Shown: positions 1 through 11,353, numbered from the stretch's first letter. The stretch is DNA of 64,000 nucleotides from Melieria omissa (GCA_963971225.1 OZ020269.1:34121264-34185263); one strand, 5' to 3'. Notes: a model not told the origin generated them from the letters alone. Translations and numbers: made by a program.

Positions 1-46
1 AGAAACTGTCGTTCCAGTATTCGTAAGAAGAAGCATTTCTACCACA

Positions 47-916
47 ATGTCTGCCAAATTCAGGCTTTGCCTGCTTTTGGCACTGTTCGTCTGCTGCGCT
101 CGAGCCGAGCAAATAGAATTGCTCGAAAAAGAACAGAGCGCCGAAACCACAGAAGCCAGACAGGACCTCCATGTGATTGATCAGCAGAATCTGCTGCTGC
201 AGCAGCAACAGTTACAGCAGAGGCTCATCGAAGAGCTGCAGCAGACCCGACTGTTGCAGCAGCAGCTGGCCGAAAAGTTGAAAGCGCAATTACTACAGCA
301 ACTGAACGAGGCCGACGAGGATGTTGAGAGTGCCGATGCTGTTGTTTTAAAAAACTTAAACCTTAACGAGTTGTTCGCCCAAAAGTTCGGACAACAAAAT
401 CGACCACAGCGGCCGTCTAAACGTCCGCATCGGCCACAATATCCAGACTATGACTATGACTACGAAGACTGGCCTACCCGCCCGCCGCGTCCAACAAGGC
501 CACGACCAACAAGGCCACGGCCAACAGAACCCCATCCATCCAGGCCAACGCCATCACCGCCCGATGGCGACTTTGATCGTCCTCCCTATGGCTGGTACCC
601 CAGACCGTATCCACATCCCTACCCGCCGCCGTTCTACTACTATCCGCAACCGCCCTACGGCAACCCGCACTATGGCTACGGCTACGGCAACCCGCACTAT
701 GGCTACGGTCACGGCAACCCGCATTACGGCTACGGTTACGGCCAACCGTACCCCATCATCCGCGGAACGCCACAAGGCAGTCCCGTTGCAACGACAATTG
801 TTACAGCTCCAACCGCTGATCCCAACGTTGCGGCCCTGCTTGCGGCAGCCTCTGCTGGCAGCATGCGAAAGCTGTCCAACACCCGAACGGATGCGGCTGT
901 TGCTACGGCGGTTTAG
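47..916 (+). CDS. Secreted Gln/Pro/Tyr-rich low-complexity protein
   Basis: Single-exon frame of 289 residues, complete from ATG to TAG. It opens with a clear signal peptide (hydrophobic core LCLLLALFVCC, likely cleavage near ARA-E, residues 20-21). A Gln/Leu-rich segment follows (about residues 44-86) that could form a coiled coil, then a basic Pro/Arg region with a DYDYDYED acidic patch and TRPRP repeats. Next comes a Tyr/Pro-rich part with three copies of a G-N-P-H-Y-G-Y-G unit (about residues 203-233) and an Ala-rich tail. The composition suits an extracellular structural protein (cuticle, chorion, glue or peritrophic matrix), but I recognise no named family and no chitin-binding Cys or RR motif. 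The ATG fits because it directly precedes the signal peptide. A poly(A) signal lies about 75 bp after the stop. The promoter is outside the window. Coding is clear; function is inference. Confidence 0.82.
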   Translation: MSAKFRLCLLLALFVCCARAEQIELLEKEQSAETTEARQDLHVIDQQNLLLQQQQLQQRLIEELQQTRLLQQQLAEKLKAQLLQQLNEADEDVESADAVVLKNLNLNELFAQKFGQQNRPQRPSKRPHRPQYPDYDYDYEDWPTRPPRPTRPRPTRPRPTEPHPSRPTPSPPDGDFDRPPYGWYPRPYPHPYPPPFYYYPQPPYGNPHYGYGYGNPHYGYGHGNPHYGYGYGQPYPIIRGTPQGSPVATTIVTAPTADPNVAALLAAASAGSMRKLSNTRTDAAVATAV

Positions 917-991
917 TGTTAAGTGCGACTTGTGCGGAAACTTGAGTTTCTTTAATTTTTATATTAAGACATTTTCACATACATTTGGACA

Positions 992-997
992 AATAAA
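992..997 (+). terminator. Poly(A) signal of the secreted-protein gene
   Basis: AATAAA 76 bp downstream of the stop codon at 914-916, at a normal distance for a short fly 3' UTR. Further AATAAA-like hexamers near 1142-1165 could act as alternatives. Confidence 0.6.
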
Positions 998-2068
998 ATC
1001 GGCTAAAAGCTATAAAAACCTATGTTGGCATCACTTTTGATAATTGAAAAACATTTGAATAGATATCCTAACCTAAAATCAGTAACGACATACTGTATTT
1101 AGAAGAGTTTTCCTTCTTTTTCAGTTTATTGTCAAATTTCATAAATAAATTAAGTCATAAATAAAGCCATAAAAAAGTAACAACATCGAAATCGACGAAC
1201 AAGTCGATGCCAAACGACGTTCGTAGTTCCTGTCAGTGGGCCCACACACACAAAAACATTCGCATAATTATGATAATTTGTTGTGAATAACCGTTGTTGG
1301 TGTCTCTTGAGTAATAAAACTCATGTTGGTGTTTTCTTGAAGTAATAAAACTTGTGTAGAAATGTTTCGGTTTTTCGAGACCAATTCTGACAGTGTAGAT
1401 GAATCAGCGGTGCATGATATGTCTGAGCAGCACCGCAAAGTGCTTTTGTTACGCCAGCGATGACATCCGTCAGCAGCTCCAACGATGCATATTGCTTTTG
1501 CTCTTAGTGTCTGTTTCGGCGTTGTTTCCTTTCGAACGCTTTGCGCAATTTGACTTGTAATGCTGCAGCACGACACAGAGCGCTCCAGTTTCTTATTTTC
1601 AAGCAGCAGAGATGGCGCCAAGTCGACAATCGCTGATAACATCGTCCGACACAACTTTTGCGTATTTGAGAAAAACTATAATTTGAATGCTTTAAACTTT
1701 CATATTGAAATCCTATTCTTATTTGTTCCAAAATATAAAATAAAAAAATAAATATTTTACTTGTACACTCTTTTCAATTCTATAGAAATGAAGAAGTTTC
1801 TTATGCGTGTAGCAAAGTTTGAATTTCGTAAAAATGCGTTTTATAATCGCACATGTTGAACATCATTGTTTGCAGTATTTTAGTGTATTCGGAGCGAACA
1901 TAACAGAAACAAAATGAAACAATTGACAACAAAAATAACAACAGAAATCAAGTTAGGGGTTTTCATGGACACATTCGGAAATATATAACATGGGCCTTAG
2001 ATTCGTCAACTGCTGAATATAAAAAGAAGAAGTTTTGAGTCAATCAAAACTTTTGATTTTATTTTATG
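998..2068. other. Non-coding spacer
   Basis: AT-rich DNA after the first gene. The open frames on both strands (1268-1751) are short, overlap each other, and lack any recognisable domain or codon signature. No repeat structure seen. Confidence 0.5.
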
Positions 2069-2070
2069 TA

Positions 2071-2270
2071 CAGTAAAATGTGCAAAAGTACATCACTCCA
2101 GTGGCTCACAGGACTTTGTTTTGTAAACACTTTTTGAGCCCAATACCATTTGAATCCATATTTTTTACCCAAAAACTTGTAATATGTAAACAGATATTTG
2201 GGAGGTTAAAGCACAAGATCGAGTACATTAAAAAAAACTGAATTTATGGGTGAGGTACTTCACTTTACTG
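2071..2270. mobile_element. 200-bp CAGTA-tipped MITE (pogo/Tigger-like)
   Basis: Imperfect terminal inverted repeats: left tip CAGTAAAATG then AAGTACATCAC; right tip read inward CAGTAAAGTG then AAGTACCTCAC. TA dinucleotides flank both tips (2069-2070 and 2271-2272), as expected for the Tc1/mariner/pogo superfamily. There is no coding capacity. An internal stretch (about 2126-2205) is also found at 58625-58700, so part of it belongs to a wider repeat family. Confidence 0.65.
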
Positions 2271-2327
2271 TAGTAAGTATAGAGTATTTTTTTATTTAAT
2301 TCTAAGAACGTCAATGCATTTAAAACA

Positions 2328-2368
2328 TATAAAAGTACCAAAGTTCCCGGAGTTTCAATTGTTCAGTG
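2328..2368 (+). promoter_or_regulatory. TATA box and initiator-like core promoter
   Basis: TATAAAAG at 2328-2335, followed by TCAATT (A at 2357, 29 bp after the TATA start) and TCAGTG (A at 2365). The first spacing is the usual insect TATA-to-initiator distance. The next ATG in a good context (2413) starts a signal-peptide-like frame, which supports a real promoter. No transcript evidence is available. Confidence 0.5.
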
Positions 2369-2412
2369 TACGGACCTGAATTCCAAGAAATTTTCGTAGT
2401 GAGAATGCGAAA

Positions 2413-2600
2413 ATGTTGTGCTGTTCTTCACTGTTGTTGGCCTTGTTAGTGGGTTTCAATCAGGCACTGTTCCTATGAGGGAGCCGTGGTGAAGAGATGC
2501 CAAGAGTGCGGAGAAGGTGAAAATGTGTTCAATGCTGTCGCTGATAATGCGGCAATGCATTTTTATTTTCGACACCGCACACGCACACATGCACATATTG
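2413..2600 (+). pseudogene. Possible small secreted protein, apparently frameshifted
   Basis: The ATG at 2413 starts MLCCSSLLLALLVGFNQALFL, a textbook signal peptide, which ends at TGA 2476-2478. In the +1 frame just before and after the stop, the sequence reads RHCSYEGAVVKRCQECGEG and on to about residue 30, a Cys-containing segment that looks like the natural continuation. A one-base indel near 2465-2475 would join them. The second frame soon runs into CA-rich simple sequence, so the true 3' boundary (or a splice donor, e.g. GGTGAA near 2516) is unclear. It sits 50-55 bp below a TATA/Inr promoter. This could be a decayed gene, a first exon, or coincidence. No family recognised. Confidence 0.35.
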
Positions 2601-3507
2601 TGTGTGATTTGTTGTTACACTCATTTGTACATACGTACACATGTATAGTATGTATGTATGCATCTATCAATGTTGATGCTTCTTGTTCGCTTCGACAACA
2701 TTATTGCAGTTTATTGGTATTTACACTGTTCGCGCGCTTTTCCTTTGACAACGTTGCCTTCAATTTTTGCTTGATTTTTTCTATTTTGTTTCGCTGTTGT
2801 TACATTATTCTTTGTAATGTTTTGCTTTCAAAGCTCTCAACATAATTAAAATCCGGTTGAAAAAAGAATCTTGAACGTATCGTTGCGGTTGTACAAAAGA
2901 CAATTTGAAAATTGTGCAATTCTTTCTTAGGGCGTTTTAGGAAAATCGTTTTTCTTTCTGTGAGTTTAACGTTGCACCCCACAAAATACGCGCCACTTGG
3001 CTTTTAATAAGCCAATAGCAATTTAAGTAGATGGAAAAACGCTTTTCAACTAATGACTTAATTAACTTTTTTTGTCTCAATTTAAATCGTCTTCTATGAA
3101 AGCGCTGACATGTGACTTTAATCATTGACTGAGATATATTTGTAATACATAAACAATAAATAGCTGCACTAAGGTCTGTCAAAATACACCAAAGCACAAA
3201 AAAATAGATGGAAACTTTTTATTGATTAGTTAACATCTACAAGTTAACTATGTTAATACTAACGTTGCCAGATTGGAGTCATAGGCGATTCAAAGAATTT
3301 TAAATATTTATTTTGGTTTAGGAATTGATAAAAACTTCTTTTCGGGTTTCAGAAAAGATCTCAACTCTACTTTACTATATTTTATTAAAGCACTTTTCAT
3401 GAATACTAATATGTGAACACTTATAATTTTGTTTCAAATGATTAATTCTTGAAAAGAACATTGCCTCAAATTTCATACTTTATATTGCCGACATACAGCA
3501 GATATTC
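2601..3507. other. Non-coding AT-rich spacer
   Basis: Starts with CA/TG-rich and GTATGTATG-type simple sequence near 2576-2665, then AT-rich DNA. Frames at 2800-3197 (minus) are short and without domain character. Confidence 0.5.
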
Positions 3508-3980
3508 TTAACCCTTTTACCCTGTGTCTCGATATTACTTTTTGGTATTAAAGTCATAAAACACTTTCCTAAGAAGTGTGCATACCTCTTTGTTAGAGTT
3601 CTAGAGCTAGTTTACTTTTGAACAATTTTAGCTTAAAACGGGTTAAATAAATTTTGTATCAATACTTTTTAATTACAAAAAAATTATTTAATATTAATGG
3701 AAAAATACAAAATTATCACTTTTCGATTTTATTTAATCATTATTAAAGAAACAGGGTTTTGATCAGTTCGTAGACTTCAATTAGAACACAAACATTCCCT
3801 GATACCGCTGCAAATTATTGGACATTATTTTGCAGATAACAGTAAAATTTCTGTAAATTGCTATGAATTCACTTCTAAAATATTAATTTGTTGGGGCCTA
3901 CTTAAATTAAAGTAGCTTTTGCAATAAGATGACAAATAGCTGAAGTTGCTCTCAGGCATTTGTGGGGTCGAAAGGGTTAA
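3508..3980 (-). mobile_element. piggyBac-like MITE, copy 1 (473 bp with TTAA ends)
   Basis: Begins TTAACCCTTTTACC and ends GGGGTCGAAAGGGTTAA, so both ends are TTAA next to CCC/GGG, as in piggyBac-type elements. The interior matches the element at 12114-12619 on the opposite strand: a conserved GTGTCTCGATATT block, a CTTTTTGGTATT block, and TTTACTTTTGAACAATTTTAGCT. The GGGGTCGAAAGGGTTAA end here corresponds to the left end of the other copy. No coding capacity. Confidence 0.8.
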
Positions 3981-5950
3981 AAAATTGCGTCTAATAGTAA
4001 ATTCAAAAACTAAAATAATTAATTCAAAAACTAAACTAAAATAGTTAATTCAAAAAACTATATATAGAAGTCAACTTGCCAATGTTCGCCCGCAGAAATC
4101 TCACATTTCAAATGTCGAGCAGCTGTGGCCTCCGTGACTGGTCGCTTGAAAATTTGTATGGCTACCAGCTTATTTTAATAGTCTTTGTCTCTTTCGCTCT
4201 CTGCCTCTCGTTGCACTATTCGTATTTTGTTTATTTGGGCAAACTGCAACTCAAATATTTAGTGCAATTTTTGTAAATTGAAACTTGAAGTTTGCATAAC
4301 GTTTTTTCATTGGAATATAAACACTCACTCAGTCACCAGCAACTTTCTATGATAAACACATTTTTTTATATTTACTCTTGTTTTGGCCACTGCATCCATG
4401 ACACTGCGACGGCTGTGCATGATGACAAAACGTCGCTATTTGACCGCTGTCCGAGTTAAGTTTTGTTTACCGAAAAGTGCAGTACAACAAAAACAAGTCG
4501 ACTTGCAGGCAAATACTTTTCGCACATTTTCCGCTTATTATTTCTGCATTATTTCTGTGCAAAGCTTGTTTCTTGCAGCGGCAGAGCTGAAATATAAAAT
4601 GCATTGGTGTGTTTTTGCTATTTGCACTTCCTTGAACGTGGAAGTTTTTGTGGTCGCATTATGTTTTTTTGTGTGTGTCTCGTTGGATGTCAGTGGTTCT
4701 TCGACTTTGACATGAAAACTGGTGTAACGCCTATCGGGGGGCGTGCGCAGGAAGAAAATGTACTTTCTGAAATTTAACAGACACTAGAAGAAAAATTGAT
4801 TTGGTTTTTAACTTTTTTCAAAATGTTTATTAGTATTTATCAATTGTTTAATATTTATTAAATTTTTTTTACAGAATGCCAAAAATGTGTGACCTTCCAT
4901 TTACTTTTATTCTGTATCGCATTAAGAGTAAACAATAAAAATTTTAATCAAATTTAAAACAAAAAATTAATGGTCGAATTTTCCAATCAATTACCATCAC
5001 TATTCGCATCCACATTGTAACATCTCACGCGGTGTCATTCAGTCGTTTACTTTCACAGTCTGCAATTTTGTTTACACTTTTTTTCTTGATTTTATCGATT
5101 GTTGTTGTTTTTGTAATTGAAAATCGCCTTTCTTAATTTGAGCAGAACTAAAAGTTCTACCTAATTTCATTAGATAAATCCGTCTGTGCTGCAATTACAT
5201 TTTAATTAGCGCGAGCGGAAATCATCTCGTCAATTCGTTAATCCGTTTCGACGTGATTTAATTTTAAGTTGCGTCCACAAAAGTCCCAGAGGAAAATGTT
5301 GCGCTGTCGCAACTGCTACAAATTAGACAGCAGAGTCGAGGTGGTTTGGCATTTCCAATACTTTCTGAAATCACGGGAACTTTTAGCAACTTTTACATTA
5401 AAGAAGAAAAAGACCACATCTGAATTAAAAAATTTCAACTCTCCAATGTTCTTCATGGGAAACAATTTGTTAATGCCCTTTGAATTGTGTTTGGGATCAG
5501 AAACATTCAATTCATCGGCTTTTCGTGGCGGGATTTTCGAAAAGTCACCGCAACCCTAATGACGTCAAGATTTCCAATCACCTTCGGTGCACTCGGTGCA
5601 GTCGGACAGAGTTCAATCGCTATCAGTTTGCGCACAAAACACGCAATTAGTGTAAATCGAAACCTTTGCATTTTTCAGCAACAATGGGAATTCTTTGGGC
5701 TTCAAGTTCAACAATGCAGGGCGAAACGTCGCAACCGGCTGGGTCATTCACCATTCAATGGCAGTGAACTGTAAATGTTTTTAAGCGAACAGTTTAAAAT
5801 AAAAGGCTCATTGTGTGGTATTTTATACTTGAATATTAAATTGATTCAGTACTGCAAATAGGTTGAATAACATAAATATACAGACATGTACACATATCTT
5901 ATGTTATAATGCACAATAACCTATTAGTATCTTAGATTTTTCCTGCTGAT
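3981..5950. other. Non-coding AT-rich spacer
   Basis: No gene supported. The frames at 4076-4276, 4383-4715 and 5269-5774 are short and overlap alternative frames on both strands. 4001-4060 holds a small direct repeat of an AATTCAAAAACTAAA unit. Confidence 0.45.
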
Positions 5951-7110
5951 TACACTACTCGACACGAGAAATGCTCCTAAAAACAAAAGTATTTGTAGAC
6001 TAATTTTCGGCTGCTGAACACGAAACTGAAAAGCAAAAAATTTTCTTAAGAAGCGTTTTCGAAAAATCTTCGAAAAACACTTTTTCCCCTCTTATTTCAG
6101 TTATGAGCACATATCTCGTATAACAACCATCCGACTAACACTTGTGACTCATCCTTCAGAAGTTAATTAACTAACCTTTCCAACAATGTATAGATTGTTC
6201 AAATCCAATAAGATTTGGGGAAGTTACTGAAGATGAAAGTTGTAAAAAAGTGAATTTTTTGACCATTTTCAAAAATTTGATATTTTCGAATGGTTTTTTT
6301 TATAGATAAACTAAATGAGCTCCTCTGGTTTTAAGATCTAATATGAAAGATATCTTATTTGAGCAAATATTAAGCCTAACATCAATAGAATTGAAGGAAA
6401 AATGACAAAGTTATAATGCACGGAGTGAAAACACCAAGTTTTCATTTATTACACCGTGCGAAAAAATGTTTTATTTTTCCGAGACCCATTCAAATGTTGA
6501 TATAGACGTGAAACTAGAGGTCATTTATAATATCCGGGCATAGTCAGTTTTTCATTTTCTGACCAAAAAACCTTCTTAAAGGACTTTAAAGTTTTAAAAA
6601 TATACACATTTAAAATATTTTGTTAAATATTTGCGATTGTGCAATGATGAAGATATGGATATCAAATACAAGAGGAAAATTGTCCTTTTCCTCCTTTTAA
6701 CTAAATTTTCTATTTTGAACTAGATCTTTGAATGCTTTTTGACCAGAAGTCACTTATATAAATTTAGCTCTCACGGTTTCCAGGATATTCAAGGATAAAA
6801 ATTTAATTGAGGTCCTTCATATCCTTTTTCATAAAATTTTTCCAAAAAGGACATTGTGCCATTTACGTCATATCATTAGCTTTCATTTGACGTAAAAATT
6901 ATTCCTTTCTGACATTTGAGTCAAGAGATATGATGTTTTAAAGGTTTCGGGAAGGGGCAATTAGCCGCCCTCTTTAAACTGCATTCAAAGAAAAACTCGA
7001 ACATTCCGGGAAAAATCCCTTGGCACGTTTTCATCTACTGAGGTCCTCTATCGAATGAGATGGGTTTGACCTTGTCCCTCGAAATTTTTTTTGATTTTGT
7101 TGCACTGTGT
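5951..7110. repeat. Dispersed repeat family, copy 1 (segments A-C-B)
   Basis: Begins CACTACTCGACACG. Segment A (5951-6367) matches 48169-48586 base by base over most of its length (e.g. GAAGCGTTTTCGAAAAATCTTC and AGATTTGGGGAAGTTACTGA). The middle (about 6440-6600, with ACACCGTGCG and GACGTGAAACTAGA) resembles the copies at 45313 and 61565. Segment B (about 6719-7110, e.g. CATTCCGGGAAAAATCCCTT) matches 48587-48977 in reverse orientation. I see no transposase, so this is a non-autonomous element whose class is unknown. Confidence 0.75.
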
Positions 7111-8816
7111 TATCGAAGGAATCTACACTCTCATCACAATCGAAAATGCAATTGAAAATCGCCCTTCTCGTACTGAAACATTTTCCAACTGCAAACGAAT
7201 TACTGCGTTCTAAGTCAACAAGAAGTGAAACACAAAATAAATACGAAATAGCGAACGACTTATTTGCATTCCATCAAAAGTCAATCAAGTAAAAAACAAA
7301 CAAGCAAATAAACCGACAGCAACAAGCCATCAAGGACATTCGAATAGTTGCAACAATTTGAAAAATAAAGCAAACGGCACTTCATTACCCGAACACCGGG
7401 CAGCGACTACATTGCGCAGCGGTCGCTCGACGCTCTACCCGAGCACAAGCCGACGCTGTGGGCTGAGTGGGAGGCGCAACACATTTTCATAATGAACTCG
7501 CAAAAGCAGAAATTCATCTTGTGCATTTTCCTTTTCGACCATCGAGCGACATCAAAACAAGTCGCACACGGTCGAGTGTCGTTTCCATGTTGCTGTCATG
7601 GTTTTCGTGCTTTGCGTTTGCCTTCTTCAGTGCCACTTTTGTTTATTATTTTACTTTGTGCTTTGTGTTTTTATTTTACTTTGAAAAATGGGCCATTCCC
7701 TTGACCGCTGGCGGCTTCCCCCTCGTGGAACGTTTAATACGCAAACAAAATCGATTTACGGCGATTTTACGCATTCAACAACAACAACAACACACAATTC
7801 AAATAGAACAAAGCGATCAAAAAAGGCAGCCAAGCAACGGCAACAACTACACAAAAACGCGCCCAACAAAACAGTCGCCGTGAAATCCGACAAGAATATG
7901 TCGACGACTGATTGCGCACGACTGATAGGCTTTGTGTGTCTGCCATATTAGCTGGAACTGTGTAGTGGCCCTAAGCTCTTTAAAGTGAATATTCGAATTT
8001 TTTGATTTTGGCATTTGATGCCCACAATTGGCTTCAAGTGCCAGCAATAAGGATAACCGTTGGTGCCACTTGGCACGTTTCGTTCTAGTCGAATTTACTA
8101 TATTTATGTGGGTTCGCGTTGTTGTGCTTTTATTTATAGATATGGAAAGCATCGAAAGCAAAAAGCATGTCAGTGTGAGATTTCAAATGCAACCAAACCA
8201 CTTGTTTCACGTTCTTTAGTGCCCTTTAGTTCACCCGATACCACTGTCAGGGCAACAAGTGCAGAATAGCGTATCCAGTTATTAGATATGTTCATAGATA
8301 GAGTTTTTGTTCCTCTTTATTCACTTCGCCAGGGAGTATGGTATTCCAACAAGGCAAATGCCTTGTGTTGGTTACGTTAATTCATTGAAATGAATGAAGG
8401 GTGGGTGAAAAACTTGTCGGATGCAAGGATGGGGTTGCCACCTATCGTCCCCTAACAGAGAGTTTCGACTAAGTTATATGAGTGCCTTCTATGCTATTTT
8501 TGCAGATAGGAGGTAGCAAAGAATATTAAATTATTTAATTTTCTTTAGAGGTAGGTAACGCAGAGTATTCAAATTTTTGACGAGCGCTGCCTCTTGCTGA
8601 TGTGTAACAATTTTGTTTCTAGTTATTCTTTTCTGCTGTACCATCTGACTCGATTTGAAGCCGTTGTTTTTGTTTGATATAAAGTTTACAAAAAAATTCC
8701 CTCCCACTTTATTTCAAACTCTGGGCTTAAAGCGGTCATTGTGAGGTGTCTTCCCTACCATCTGTTGACTCTACCATCGCCAATTCGTATTCTATGTTAG
8801 CCTTTAGCCGTCGCAA
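7111..8816. other. Non-coding spacer with repeat scraps
   Basis: Contains overlapping chance frames at 7107-8269. The 8361-8380 stretch CCTTGTGTTGGTTACGTTAA recurs almost unchanged near 32013, and CCATCTGACTCGATTTGAAG at 8641 recurs with one change at 55406. Both point to old repeat fragments. No gene supported. Confidence 0.45.
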
Positions 8817-9050
8817 GTGTTCTACCATCTCGGACCTTTATACTTTCAAGTTACTTTATTCCGTCTTTGTTCGCTCCAGGAAGTCATTTGGAGGCCATTT
8901 TATGTCTTAGGTATAAACGGCCTTGAGCGAGTACAGAAAGTCTTTATTCGCTTTGTCCTTCGATGCTTAATTTTGCAAATCCGATTCCCTCCTACGACGC
9001 ACGCGGTCAGCTTTTAACTTTAAATCGCTCCTTAGCAGAAGATCTTTTCT
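8817..9050 (+). pseudogene. Relic of a non-LTR retrotransposon RT C-terminal region
   Basis: Translation gives IWRPFYVLGINGLERVQKV and FIRFVLR, which matches the conserved post-RT segment of insect LINE polymerases (I/R1/Jockey group: an E-x-V-Q-K-x-F-x-R-F-x-L-R motif). It then degrades into RFPPTTHAVSF, where the family has a P-P-Y-x-x-R-C motif. Stops and frame breaks on both sides show it is a fossil. It is not closely similar to the LINE at 9875. Confidence 0.6.
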
Positions 9051-9873
9051 CTCATTAACATTTTTATTTTTTTATTAATTATTATTTTATTTGTATACAT
9101 TGATCTTGCGTTACCTTTAAACGTGTTTTGCAGCATGTTATCTAATTGAGTATAAGTATCCATAAGAAAATGTTTCGAATTTGTTTGAGTTTCCACCCCT
9201 CGTTTTCTCTGTAGTCTGTAATTAATTAGACATAATTCATAAACAAATAAACAAAAATAGACAAATTGTTTCTAATCGAACGTTTTGTCCAATTTCCATT
9301 TCATTAAATAATATTTTAAATTCGATTTCGTTATCATTTACAGACTGAACGATGTTATACAGGGTAGCTTTCATATTAACCCATTAAAACCTGACCCCAG
9401 AAGGGCTTGTGCGATTTCCATAAAATTTTGCACAATCTTAGTAATTGACCTAATCAAGAAAAAAAATCAAGAAAATAATTCATACCCCCACCCCCTGAAC
9501 CAGGAGGGTACGTTGCGCAAACGCAATTTGGGCCTTAGTCACATACAAAACATAAAATTAAAAAAAAAAAAAATTGTTTTAAAGTTATTTTTAAAAAGTT
9601 TAGCATTACAAAATGCAGCCCACAAAGGGATTTTGATAGGTTTGAAGAATAAGTATTTTTAATTGAATTTGAAAAATTCCCCAAAAACACCCTTTGACTT
9701 TGGATCGAAAAAAAGATATGAATATTTAAAAAATTTTGAAATTTCAGTATGGCAGAATCTAAAACGATCAATTCGAATCCAATTCTACCCATTTTCAAGT
9801 CTTATATCTTTATGAATTACTTAATGTAGCGAAATTCCCAAACGTTGCGCAAACGCAACGCTCAGGGCTTAAT

Positions 9874-11250
9874 GTTCAACCAGTTCCTAAGAAAGGCAAG
9901 ACTACTGACCCTGCGAACTACCGACCTATAGCAATCTGTTCGGTGCTTTCCAAAGTAATGGAAAGCATTGTAAACTTCAACCTTGTGAAATATCTGGAGC
10001 ACAATAGACTGCTAAGTGACCGCCAATACGGCTTCCGAAGACAACGATCGACGGGAGACCTTATGGCGGTACTCACCGAGAAATGGAACCATAGCATTCT
10101 AAACCTCGGTGAAAGCAAGGTTGTTGCATTGGATATTTCCAAGGCCTTTGACCGGGTGTGGCATAAAGCACTCGTGTCAAAATTGATTGCCTATGGTGTC
10201 GGTAGTACCTTATCTCGTTGGATTACGAGCTTCCTCTATGATCGCTCTATTCGTGTTGTAGTAGACGGCATAGCCTCGGAAAAGCATTCCCTTAGCGCGG
10301 GAGTGCCGCAGGGTTCGGTCCTTTCTCCAACCCTCTTCCTGATCTTCATCAACGACCTGTTGTCGTCGACGAAGAATCCCATCTACTCGTTTGCGGATGA
10401 CAGCACCATTTGTCATTCATACTCTTTCACAAAGCGTCCCAGCTCTGTGGAGATTGAGAGAGAACGGCGCCGTATGAATGACACACTTAATAGCGACCTA
10501 CAAACAATCTCCAAGTGGGGTCAAGCGAACAGGGTCGATTTTAATCCCCGCAAGACCCAATGTTGCCTGTTATCTCACAAACGAGTCTCCCCACATCCCA
10601 ACACATCCCTGGTTATGGGTGGTGTGGGTATTGCGGAATCGGCAGCTCTTGATGTTCTGGGCATGTCCATTAAGAACGATCTTCGCTGGAACGATCATAT
10701 TTTTGGCGTGTCGAAAGAAGCAGCCAAGTGCCTCGGCTTCCTAAAGCGGTGCAAAAAATATTTCACTCCGTCTGATCTCCGCATTATTTACACTACCTAT
10801 ATCCGACCTAAAATGGAGTTTAACTCGCACCTATGGGCGGGGGCTTCAAAAACCCATTTGGAGCTCCTGGACCGGGTGCAAAACCGTGCGATTAAACTTA
10901 TAGGGGACAGTAGGGCATCCAGCTCTATTGACTCCTTAGAACATCGTCGAAACGTGGCGTGTGTGGTGTTGTTTTACCGATACTTTTTCGGCAATTGCTC
11001 AGTGGAGATGAGCAGTTTGATGCCATCACTCCGGGTATTCCCACGGGCAACCCGTTTGAACACTGGCGCCCATGCATTCCACGTTGAAACGATGTTCCAG
11101 CGCACTACGCATTACAGAGAAAGTTCGTTTCTGGCCCGCACAGCGCGGCTGTGGAATGGTCTCCCTGCGGATATCTTCCCCAGCACTTATGATCTCGATG
11201 GGTTCAAGGCAAGAGTCCATAACCACTTCACTCTCAACCCTATCTCCTAA
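9874..11250 (+). pseudogene. LINE reverse transcriptase, C-terminal two-thirds
   Basis: One continuous frame runs from the truncation point to TAA at 11248-11250 (about 458 codons). No ATG is needed because the start is missing. Visible motifs in order: PVPKKG and NYRPIAICSVLSKVMES (RT motif region 1-2), LDISKAFDRVWH (motif A with catalytic Asp), SAGVPQGSVLSPTLF (motif B), YSFADDSTI (motif C, F-A-D-D catalytic pair), LDVLGMSIKNDLRW, then TYIRPKMEFNSHLWAG and DRVQNRAIKLIGD (post-RT domain). The N-terminal endonuclease is absent. The family is in the jockey/CR1/I-like group of insect LINEs; I do not assign a clade. The frame is undamaged, so insertion is fairly recent, but it cannot act alone. 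The 3' UTR (11251-11324) includes AACGCAATGCCTCGCATTAA, echoed near 52455. Confidence 0.85.
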
Positions 11251-11344
11251 CCTTTATATCCTTCCTGAACCAACGCAATGCCTCGCATTAATAGGGGTCA
11301 TCCCCTGCGCGTTTGTTCGAGTTTAAAAAAAAAAAAAAAAAAAA
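9875..11344 (+). mobile_element. 5'-truncated non-LTR retrotransposon (LINE) with poly(A) tail
   Basis: A 3' LINE fragment that starts abruptly inside the reverse transcriptase and ends in a run of about 20 A (from about 11325). AATG occurs immediately before it (9871-9874) and again right after the tail (about 11344-11347), so it is a short target duplication. This is typical target-primed insertion with 5' truncation. The insertion site lies 6 bp inside the right end of a TTAA MITE. Confidence 0.85.
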
Positions 11345-11353
11345 ATGGGTTAA

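Larger units (their letters stand above)
9376..11353. mobile_element. piggyBac-like MITE, copy 2, split by a LINE
   Basis: The left end reads TTAACCCATTAAAACCTGAC. The far right end, rejoined across the LINE, reads inward TTAACCCATTAAGCCCTGAG, giving 17 of 20 matches. The element is 9376-9874 plus 11348-11353, about 505 bp without the LINE, close to the 506-bp copy at 12114. Subterminal palindromic blocks GTTGCGCAAACGCAA lie at about 9512 and 9843. The TTAA ends and CCC/GGG tips indicate piggyBac-type mobilisation. The interior is non-coding. Confidence 0.75.

Noticed and set aside
554..775. Minus-strand frame inside the first gene
   Set aside because: Mirror of the YGNPHYGYG repeat coding on the plus strand; a Val/Arg repeat with no independent support.
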